Shown: in pieces, positions 1-5,623 of the stretch
How the letters are laid out: each line of letters begins with the position of its first letter
Position numbering within the stretch: position 1 is the stretch's first letter
Assembly (NCBI GenBank): GCA_025355485.1
Contig: JANXZP010000021.1
Coordinates: forward strand, 1-5,623
Source: Pseudomonadota bacterium
GTDB lineage: Bacteria; Pseudomonadota; Gammaproteobacteria; Xanthomonadales; Xanthomonadaceae
Length of the DNA stretch: 5,623 nucleotides
Reading direction: 5' to 3'
Notes under the pieces: model-generated
Databases searched by the model: none
Told to the model about the DNA's origin: nothing
The model's input: the letters and a program-made list of their open reading frames with translations, nothing else
Made by a program: the position numbers and the translations under genes

Positions 1-51
1 CCGCGACGGCGCTAAGTTCCGCCACAAGTGGATCATGGGATGGATTGTTGA

Positions 52-1101
52 CTATGTAGCCTGCGCGCCCGGATTCAAGGCTGCGCCAAGCAGGTCGGCG
101 GTGGCCTGCACCATCGGGATCACGCGCTCGTAGGCCATCCGCGTGGGTCCGATCACGCCCAGCACGCCCAGCACCTTGCCGTCGGCCGAATACGGCGCGG
201 TCACCACCGTGCAGGCGTCCATCGAGGCCAGCCCGGTTTCCTCCCCGATGAAGATGCGCACGCCCTGCGCGTGGATGCAGCGCTCGAGCAGTTGCAGGAT
301 TTCGCGCTTGCGCGAGAACGTCTCGAACAGCTCGCGCAGGCGATCCACGTCGGTCAGGTCGTGCAAGCCCATCAAGCGGGTCTGGCCGGACAACAGCATG
401 TCCTCGTCGCCCGGATCGAGCGCGTGTTCGGCCACTTCCATCGCCGCGCCCAGCACGCGCTCCATCGCCGAACGGGTGTCGCGCAGTTCGCGCAGCAAGG
501 TCGCGTGGATCTCGCGCAGCGGGCGCCCGGCAAAATGCGCGTTGAGGTAGTTCGCGGTCTGTTCGAGCTCCGACGGCGTGTACGCACGGCGCGTGGTGAT
601 GATGCGGTTCTGCACTTCGTTGTCGGTGAACACCAGGATCACCAGCACGCGATGCGGTTCCAGCGGTACGAAATCGATATGGCGGAACGCGAACTGCTCG
701 CGCCGCGGCACCGTCACCACGCCGACGAAATGGCTCATCGCCGACAGCAGTTGCGAGGCATTGCTCAGCAGCGCCTGGGTGCCGGTGCCCGCAGTGACAT
801 TGGCGCGCAGCCGCGACATGTCGGCATCGCCGAGCGGTTGCACCTGCAGCAGCGAGTCGACGAACACGCGATAGCCCTGCGCGGTCGGGATGCGTCCAGC
901 CGACGTGTGCGGCGCGGCGACCAGCCCGATGTCCTCCAGGTCGGCCATGATGTTGCGGATCGTCGCCGGACTCACGTCCAGCCCGGAATGCTTGGCCAGC
1001 GTGCGCGAACCCACCGGCTCGCCGTCACGGATGTATTGCGCAATCAGGCTTCTGAGAAGCCCACGTGCGCGTGGGTCGAGGTTGGCGATTGGGTCGCTCA
1101 T
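52..1101 (-). CDS. hrcA: Heat-inducible transcription repressor HrcA
   Basis: HrcA is a cytoplasmic DNA-binding repressor of class I heat-shock genes; in the known family it binds CIRCE inverted repeats and needs GroEL to stay active. The product from this start is 349 residues, normal for the family. The N-terminal winged helix is clear: LDPRARGLLRSLI (8-20), the recognition region VSPATIRNIMADLE (43-56), and the hallmark HTSAGRIPTAQGYR (65-78). The rest matches the dimerisation and GAF-like regions, ending in the conserved block GPTRMAYERVIPMV near the C terminus. I chose ATG at 1101 because family similarity begins at MSDPIANLDPRARG; an in-frame extension to 1173 adds 24 Ala/Gly-rich residues without family character. 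The ribosome site is weak (GGAT about 8 bases upstream). The gene is divergent from recN. In relatives grpE-dnaK-dnaJ follow hrcA, which would place them beyond the left edge. No CIRCE sequence is seen upstream. Confidence 0.96.
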   Translation of the reverse strand: MSDPIANLDPRARGLLRSLIAQYIRDGEPVGSRTLAKHSGLDVSPATIRNIMADLEDIGLVAAPHTSAGRIPTAQGYRVFVDSLLQVQPLGDADMSRLRANVTAGTGTQALLSNASQLLSAMSHFVGVVTVPRREQFAFRHIDFVPLEPHRVLVILVFTDNEVQNRIITTRRAYTPSELEQTANYLNAHFAGRPLREIHATLLRELRDTRSAMERVLGAAMEVAEHALDPGDEDMLLSGQTRLMGLHDLTDVDRLRELFETFSRKREILQLLERCIHAQGVRIFIGEETGLASMDACTVVTAPYSADGKVLGVLGVIGPTRMAYERVIPMVQATADLLGAALNPGAQAT

Positions 1102-1116
1102 GGGGCATCCATTATG

Positions 1117-1143
1117 GCCGGAAACCGCTCCGGCATTTCCGGC
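1117..1143. repeat. Inverted repeat upstream of hrcA (8-bp arms)
   Basis: GCCGGAAA at 1117-1124 is the exact reverse complement of TTTCCGGC at 1136-1143, separated by 11 bases. It lies 16-42 bases upstream of the hrcA start, so it falls in the hrcA leader or promoter. It could be an operator or a leader hairpin. It does not match CIRCE (TTAGCACTC-N9-GAGTGCTAA). The repeat itself is seen directly; any function is inference. Confidence 0.5.
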
Positions 1144-1147
1144 ACTT

Positions 1148-1163
1148 CCGCCATCTATGGCGG
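1148..1163. repeat. Short palindrome in the hrcA-recN spacer
   Basis: CCGCCAT-CT-ATGGCGG is a perfect 7-bp inverted repeat with a two-base centre. It sits near the middle of the divergent spacer, 47-62 bases upstream of hrcA and 74-89 bases upstream of recN. Its tight spacing suits a dimeric regulator better than an RNA hairpin, since a two-base loop cannot close. No regulator can be named. Confidence 0.45.
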
Positions 1164-1184
1164 TCGGCAGCAATACTCTTCTCG

Positions 1185-1211
1185 CTGAAAACTACTCCCC
1201 GCCGTTACACT
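1185..1211 (+). promoter_or_regulatory. Possible recN promoter
   Basis: TACACT at 1206-1211 is a plausible -10 element (within GTTACACT), 25 bases before the recN ATG. The best nearby -35 candidate is CTGAAA at 1185-1190, with a short 15-base spacer; TCGCTG at 1182-1187 would give 18 bases but matches poorly. The motif TACTC also occurs twice, at 1174-1178 and 1193-1197, 19 bases apart. I saw neither an Escherichia-type SOS box (CTGT-N8-ACAG) nor a Xanthomonas-type LexA site. Low confidence. Confidence 0.3.
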
Positions 1212-1236
1212 CTGAGGGCAAACAGCCGGTAACCAC

Positions 1237-2919
<1,683 letters not shown>

Positions 2920-2937
2920 AGCAAGCTGCGACTTGTC

Positions 2938-3013
2938 TTGTCATCCCGAGCAAAGCGAGGGATCTGTTTCTACGCGAACACCAGCAGATCCCTCACGTTG
3001 TTCGGGATGACAA
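2938..3013. repeat. REP-like inverted repeat between recN and fur
   Basis: The left outer arm TTGTCATCCCGA (2938-2949) is the exact reverse complement of TCGGGATGACAA (3002-3013). The inner arms GAGGGATCTG (2957-2966) and CAGATCCCTC (2985-2994) also pair perfectly. The seven-base segments between them pair partly (two mismatches and one G-T), and the loop is 18 bases. The TCATCCCGAG...GAGGGATCTG pattern belongs to a dispersed repeat I recognise from many bacterial genomes, where it is often mistranslated as a peptide containing HPEQSEGS; that reading occurs here too. It lies between two converging genes, so it may stop transcription from both sides by forming a long hairpin, although no clear T-run follows. 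The structure is seen; the dispersed-repeat identity is from memory; the terminator role is inference. Confidence 0.85.
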
Positions 3014-3031
3014 CTGGTTGTTCGGGATGAC
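2997..3031. repeat. Tandem copy of the REP right arm
   Basis: GTTGTTCGGGATGAC occurs at 2997-3011 and again, identically, at 3017-3031: a 15-base direct repeat with a 20-base period. The first copy closes the hairpin with the left arm at 2938-2949. The second copy carries the same TCGGGATGAC core, so the left arm could pair with either. It looks like a local duplication within the repeat element. Confidence 0.8.
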
Positions 3032-3069
3032 GGCGTTCAACTCTCCAGTCCTGGCCCTGATCCCGCCGT

Positions 3070-3474
3070 TCACCGCTTCTTCGCCCTTACATACAACACC
3101 AGGCTGTGCTCTTCGATGTGATAGCCGTGTTTGGCGGCGATCTGCTGTTGCAGGCGTTCGATCTCGGGGCTGGAGAACTCGATGACCTTGCCGCTGTCCA
3201 GGTCGACCATGTGGTCGTGGTGCTCGCCACGGTCGAACTCGTACACCGCGTGGCCGCCCTCGAAATTGTGTTTCAGCACCAGCCCGGCCGATTCGAACTG
3301 GGTCAGAACGCGATACACCGTGGCCAGGCCGATGTCCTCGCTGTCCTTCAGGAGCAGACGGTAGATATCTTCGGCGGTCAGGTGGCGCGGGCTGGAGTGT
3401 TCCAGGATCTCCAGGATCCGCATGCGCGGATGGGTGACCTTCAGGCCGACCTTGCGCAGATCCTGCGATTCCAT
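3070..3474 (-). CDS. fur: Ferric uptake regulator Fur
   Basis: Fur is a cytoplasmic dimeric repressor that binds DNA when loaded with ferrous iron and controls iron uptake and related genes. The product is 134 residues, typical for the gammaproteobacterial form. It has an N-terminal winged helix (about 1-80) with recognition helix DIGLATVYRVLTQFESAGLV (47-66) and a C-terminal metal-binding dimerisation domain. By family numbering the regulatory metal ligands are present: His31, Glu79, His86, His88 and Glu99; also His85, Asp87, Glu106 and His123 within and beyond HHDH. The structural-zinc cysteines of Escherichia Fur are absent: HHDHMVDLDSG has Asp91 and Ser94 instead. From memory, Pseudomonas Fur lacks them as well. 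A strong ribosome site, GGAGG (3479-3483), lies 4 bases before the ATG at 3474. It is convergent with recN and divergent from bamE, the known fur-omlA arrangement. Confidence 0.97.
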   Translation of the reverse strand: MESQDLRKVGLKVTHPRMRILEILEHSSPRHLTAEDIYRLLLKDSEDIGLATVYRVLTQFESAGLVLKHNFEGGHAVYEFDRGEHHDHMVDLDSGKVIEFSSPEIERLQQQIAAKHGYHIEEHSLVLYVRAKKR

Positions 3475-3528
3475 GCGGCCTCCGCGTTAAGTTTCGATGC
3501 GTTTGCGAACACGGCGCGAACGGTCGGT

Positions 3529-3538
3529 AGTGTATCAT
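3529..3538. promoter_or_regulatory. Possible face-to-face fur / bamE promoters
   Basis: TATCAT at 3533-3538 is a reasonable plus-strand -10 for bamE, 39 bases before its chosen start. On the minus strand TACACT (reverse complement of 3529-3534) is a plausible -10 for fur and overlaps the first. Neither has a convincing -35 at standard spacing. Overlapping divergent promoters at fur-omlA are known from Pseudomonas, which is why I list these. No clear 19-bp Fur box is seen. Confidence 0.35.
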
Positions 3539-3577
3539 CCGGCCCCTGTGCCCTCCTCCATCCGGACGATGCCGACG

Positions 3578-3994
3578 ATGCGAAAAACGTGGATGTTCAT
3601 GCCGATGACGGCCCTGTTGCTGACCGCCGTCCTGACTGCCGGTTGCGGCATCGTCTATCACCAACCGATCTATCAGGGAAACCTGCTGGAATCCAAGAAC
3701 GTCGAGCAGCTCAAGGTCGGCATGAGCAAGCAGGACGTGATCGCCCTGGTCGGCTCACCGTCGATCGCCGACCCGTTCCACTCGCAGCGCTGGGATTACG
3801 TCGCGACCGAGCAGGATCACCGCGCGCAGAACAAGCCCGACGTCAAGACCCTGACGCTGACCTTCAATGGCAACGTGCTGGCCACGATCGAAGGAAATTA
3901 TTTCCCTGAGCAGGACAAGGAACTGGCGAAGAAGATGGGCCATTTCGGCAACCTGCCGCGCGACAAGAAGAAGAAAAACGGCGGTGGCGGCTGA
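3578..3994 (+). CDS. bamE: Outer membrane protein assembly lipoprotein BamE (SmpA/OmlA)
   Basis: BamE is a small periplasm-facing lipoprotein of the BAM complex, which folds and inserts beta-barrel proteins into the outer membrane. From ATG 3578 the product is 138 residues. A short basic N terminus and hydrophobic segment lead to the lipobox LTAGC, with the lipidated cysteine at residue 23, leaving a mature part of about 116 residues. Family blocks follow: YHQPIYQGN, LKVGMSKQDVIALVGSP, DPFHSQRWDYV and VKTLTLTFNGN. The reading frame is open back to 3497, but the upstream residues are charged and proline-rich and would spoil the signal peptide. ATG at 3569 is also in frame; 3578 is preferred because GGA (3564-3566) sits 11 bases before it. 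The C terminus is an unusual Lys/Gly tail (DKKKKNGGGG). It is convergent with rnfH, with a 22-base gap and no strong terminator. Confidence 0.95.
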   Translation: MRKTWMFMPMTALLLTAVLTAGCGIVYHQPIYQGNLLESKNVEQLKVGMSKQDVIALVGSPSIADPFHSQRWDYVATEQDHRAQNKPDVKTLTLTFNGNVLATIEGNYFPEQDKELAKKMGHFGNLPRDKKKKNGGGG

Positions 3995-4016
3995 TCCACG
4001 CGTAACGCGGCGCGCG

Positions 4017-4304
4017 TCAGGACTTGCTCCCGGCGCGTTGGCGCCTAGCCTGTTTCGGATCCGCGATAAGGGCGCGAAGCAATTCCAGCCGATCGCCGTC
4101 GCGCAGCATGGTCGCGGCGTTGATGGCTTTTCCGTAGATTGCGCACGCCACGTTCGCCGCATCGAAATCGGAAATCTTCGCATCGAACCCTGACTGCGCA
4201 ATCGCTTCCGACGCAGTAGTCCCATCGGGCAATTCCAGCACCACCGACCACGCTTGCTGCGGCAGCGCATAAATCACTTCCACACGTATCGTTTCAACCG
4301 GCAT
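4017..4304 (-). CDS. rnfH: RnfH family protein (RatB, ubiquitin-like fold)
   Basis: This is a 95-residue member of the RnfH/UPF0125 family, close to the 96 residues of its Escherichia counterpart (YfjF/RatB). The family has a beta-grasp, ubiquitin-like fold. Its role is not settled: the name comes from rnf electron-transport loci, and RatB is paired with RatA. Visible blocks are VEVIYALPQQAW near the N terminus and LRDGDRLELLRALIADPKQA near the C terminus, ending in a basic tail ARRQRAGSKS. I chose ATG at 4304 because AGGT (4312-4315) lies 7-8 bases before it and the length fits. A TTG at 4319, with GAGG 6 bases upstream, would add five residues. The start overlaps the 3' end of ratA by 11 bases, so the two are very likely co-transcribed and perhaps translationally coupled. 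Confidence 0.93.
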   Translation of the reverse strand: MPVETIRVEVIYALPQQAWSVVLELPDGTTASEAIAQSGFDAKISDFDAANVACAIYGKAINAATMLRDGDRLELLRALIADPKQARRQRAGSKS

Positions 4305-4749
4305 GTGATCGACCTGCAAGTGCGGCCTCGCTGCGCGCGACGCGGCAGAAATCGTCGACTAGGCGATCGGCCAACCCGGTAAATCCCAGCGCCAGCGCCG
4401 AGCCGAGCAGCTTCCCGGCCATCTCGAAATCCAGCCGCAGACCGACGCGACAGCCGTTCTCGCCCAGCGCATCGAACGTCCACACGCCGCCGAAACGCTG
4501 GAACGGCCCGTCCACCAGCGCGAGTTCGATGCGCTCGACCGGCGTCAGCGTATTGCGCGTGGTGAAGCTCGCCGGCATGCCCGCCACGCGCAGGTCCAGG
4601 CGTGCGAGCATCTGGCTTTCGGACTGCTCAAGAACCGTGCCGCCGGTGCACCAGTCGAAGCGTCGCGGATACGCGGCGACATCGTTGACCAACGCGTAAA
4701 GCACTTCTGGCGGGCGCGCGACGAGTGCGCTGCGATGGATCGTGGTCAT
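4294..4749 (-). CDS. ratA: RatA / Coq10-type START-domain protein
   Basis: This 151-residue protein belongs to the SRPBCC/START-like family that includes RatA of Escherichia and mitochondrial Coq10. RatA was reported to block 70S ribosome assembly as a toxin; Coq10 relatives bind ubiquinone and support respiration. Which role applies here cannot be read from sequence. Visible family features are the opening MTTIHRSALV, VNDVAAYPRRFDWC (21-34), DGPFQRFGGVWTF (about 80-92) and the long C-terminal helix ALALGFTGLADRLVDDFCRV, which closes the hydrophobic pocket in this fold. The ATG at 4749 matches the family N terminus; the ribosome site is weak. It is divergent from smpB (77-base spacer) and precedes rnfH with overlapping ends. 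The ratA-rnfH-smpB grouping is conserved in gammaproteobacteria. Confidence 0.93.
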   Translation of the reverse strand: MTTIHRSALVARPPEVLYALVNDVAAYPRRFDWCTGGTVLEQSESQMLARLDLRVAGMPASFTTRNTLTPVERIELALVDGPFQRFGGVWTFDALGENGCRVGLRLDFEMAGKLLGSALALGFTGLADRLVDDFCRVARSEAALAGRSHAG

Positions 4750-4790
4750 GGCTCGGATCGAATCAATCTGTGCATGGATGGAAGGTGGTG

Positions 4791-4820
4791 TTCGCCAGCG
4801 CTGTCCGCATGCGAGACAAT
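4791..4820 (+). promoter_or_regulatory. Possible smpB promoter
   Basis: TTCGCC (4791-4796) and GACAAT (4815-4820) are separated by 18 bases and resemble a weak housekeeping promoter. Transcription would start about 6-7 bases after the -10, at or within a base or two of the smpB ATG at 4827. There is also no clear ribosome site there, so the mRNA could be leaderless. Low confidence. Confidence 0.35.
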
Positions 4821-4826
4821 GAGCGC

Positions 4827-5339
4827 ATGACGAACGCGAACCACAAGAAGGATACCGGAAGCGCGAAGAAGGACACGGGTCAGAAGACCATCGCGCTGAA
4901 CAAGCGCGCGCGCCACGATTACGCGCTGGAAGATCGCTTTGAGGCCGGCCTCGTGCTGCAGGGCTGGGAAGTCAAGGCGCTGCGCGCGGGGCGCCTGCAA
5001 TTCGCCGACAGCTACGCGATGATCATCCGCGGCGAACTGTTCCTGATCGGCTCGCAGATCACGCCGCTGATCACAGCGTCGAGCCACGTGATCCCCGAAG
5101 AGCGCCGCACGCGGAAACTGCTGTTGCACGCGCGCGAGATCGACAAGCTGATCGGCGCGGTCGAACGCGACGGTTATACCCTGATCCCGACCGCGATGTA
5201 CTGGAAATCCGGCCGCGCCAAGCTGGAACTCGCGCTAGCCAAAGGCAAGCAGTCGCACGACAAACGCGCCGCCCTGAAGGACCGCGACTGGAACCGCGAC
5301 AAGCAGCGGATCATGCGCAAGCACAACAAGGATGCGTGA
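4827..5339 (+). CDS. smpB: SsrA-binding protein SmpB
   Basis: SmpB binds tmRNA (SsrA) and delivers it to ribosomes stalled on broken mRNAs, so the nascent chain is tagged for proteolysis and the ribosome freed. The product is 170 residues against 160 in Escherichia. Core blocks are TIALNKRARHDY (21-32), FEAGLVLQGWEVKALRAG (38-55), DSYAMI (61-66), RTRKLLLHAREIDKLIG (94-110) and GYTLIPTAMYWK (116-127). The C-terminal tail has AKGKQSHDKR (138-147) and the RIM segment (161-163), which in known structures enters the empty mRNA channel. The extra length is an N-terminal Lys-rich stretch carrying KKDTG twice. ATG at 4827 fits the family; the frame is open to 4725, but those residues overlap the ratA start and are not family-like. 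No good ribosome site is seen. No ssrA gene is visible within the 284 bases after it. Confidence 0.96.
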   Translation: MTNANHKKDTGSAKKDTGQKTIALNKRARHDYALEDRFEAGLVLQGWEVKALRAGRLQFADSYAMIIRGELFLIGSQITPLITASSHVIPEERRTRKLLLHAREIDKLIGAVERDGYTLIPTAMYWKSGRAKLELALAKGKQSHDKRAALKDRDWNRDKQRIMRKHNKDA

Positions 5340-5459
5340 GGCGGCGACTTCCCGACGGGCGCGCTATGCTTTCGTCGATCAAGCTGCGATAGACTCGATC
5401 CATTGGCGCAAAAACATCCCTTCTGACCCTGCAATGGTTTGCTTATGCCGGAGACGCCC

Positions 5460-5623
5460 ATGAAGCCTTTCCTGAAAATCGTCGATCTCGATGGCGACAT
5501 GCTCTATGTCAGTCCGCAATGGGTCGTCTCCATCCGCCCAGGAAACCGGAAGAGCTTCCGCGACTCGGGCGCGGAGATCAAAGTCACGGACGGCATCGAA
5601 ACGAAGGCGTACTTCACCGCTGC
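5460..5623 (+). CDS. Hypothetical protein, 3' end beyond the window
   Basis: An open frame of 54 codons runs from ATG 5460 off the right edge, so the gene is partial. A strong ribosome site, GGAG (5450-5453), lies 6 bases before the ATG, and G/C-ending codons dominate, both supporting a real gene. The visible protein begins MKPFLKIVDLDGDMLYVSPQ and continues with WVVSIRPGNRKSF and EIKVTDGIETKAYFT. This alternation suggests a small all-beta domain of short strands. The spacing loosely recalls short FlbD-like or LytTR-type domains, but I do not recognise the family and assign no function. It follows smpB by 120 bases on the same strand, with no clear terminator between, so it may have its own promoter or be read through. 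Confidence 0.75.
   Translation, partial: MKPFLKIVDLDGDMLYVSPQWVVSIRPGNRKSFRDSGAEIKVTDGIETKAYFTA

Noticed and set aside
1..51. Possible ends or starts of a neighbouring gene left of hrcA: plus-strand open frames 2 and 3, and a minus-strand ATG at 36
   Set aside because: Fifty bases are too few to judge. No frame shows a recognisable protein, and the minus-strand ATG has no ribosome site. grpE is expected further left but is not visible.
1102..1173. N-terminal extension of hrcA to 1173
   Set aside because: The added residues are low-complexity and unlike HrcA, and the extension crosses the inverted repeats of the spacer.
271..1188. Long plus-strand open frame opposite hrcA
   Set aside because: It is the complement of a well-supported hrcA, as expected in GC-rich coding sequence; its His/Arg/Gln-rich translation resembles no protein family.
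1205..1219. CIRCE-like half site TTACACTC
   Set aside because: It lacks one base of the TTAGCACTC half, and no GAGTGCTAA partner stands at the required 9-base spacing.
3995..4016. Hairpin CGCG-TAA-CGCG (3999-4009) as a terminator between bamE and rnfH
   Set aside because: The stem is only four pairs with a three-base loop and no T-run.
4294..4749. ratA-rnfH as a classical toxin-antitoxin module
   Set aside because: RatA and RnfH are conserved housekeeping-type genes in this neighbourhood, and RatA is related to ubiquinone-binding Coq10. The layout alone does not show addiction-module behaviour.
5340..5459. ssrA (tmRNA) gene or attachment site after smpB
   Set aside because: The 120 bases are too short for tmRNA, and I see no tRNA-like acceptor end or tag-coding frame.

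Overview
The window looks like the chromosome of a high-GC gammaproteobacterium, most likely from the Xanthomonadales/Lysobacterales (Xanthomonas, Lysobacter or Rhodanobacter relatives). The evidence is the GC-rich third codon positions, the protein sequences, and the gene order hrcA / recN / fur / bamE / rnfH / ratA / smpB. This is the widespread gammaproteobacterial grpE-recN-bamE-ratB-ratA-smpB neighbourhood with fur placed between recN and bamE, as in Pseudomonas and Xanthomonas. The genus assignment is inference.

Layout: hrcA (heat-shock repressor, minus, 52-1101) and recN (DNA-repair SMC-like ATPase, plus, 1237-2919) diverge from a 135-bp spacer that carries two clean inverted repeats. 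RecN and fur (iron regulator, minus, 3070-3474) converge on a 150-bp spacer holding a REP-like hairpin that begins with the TCATCCCGAG signature. Fur and bamE (outer-membrane assembly lipoprotein, plus, 3578-3994) diverge from a short shared promoter region. BamE converges with a minus-strand pair, ratA then rnfH (4749 down to 4017), whose coding regions overlap. RatA diverges from smpB (tmRNA partner, plus, 4827-5339). After a 120-bp spacer, the first 54 codons of an unrecognised plus-strand gene run off the right edge (5460-5623). No stretch over 300 bases lacks a gene.

Most genes concern stress and quality control: HrcA represses chaperone genes, RecN acts on double-strand breaks, Fur controls iron genes, BamE helps insert outer-membrane proteins, and SmpB rescues stalled ribosomes with tmRNA. 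RatA and RnfH are small conserved neighbours with less settled roles. They share a neighbourhood, not one pathway, and strand changes split them into at least five transcription units.

I found no convincing undescribed system. The points most worth a second look are a 63-base AT-rich, rare-codon patch inside recN (with its own inverted repeat), the inverted repeats upstream of hrcA with no recognisable CIRCE element, the degenerate REP-like hairpin with a duplicated right arm, and a possibly leaderless smpB transcript.
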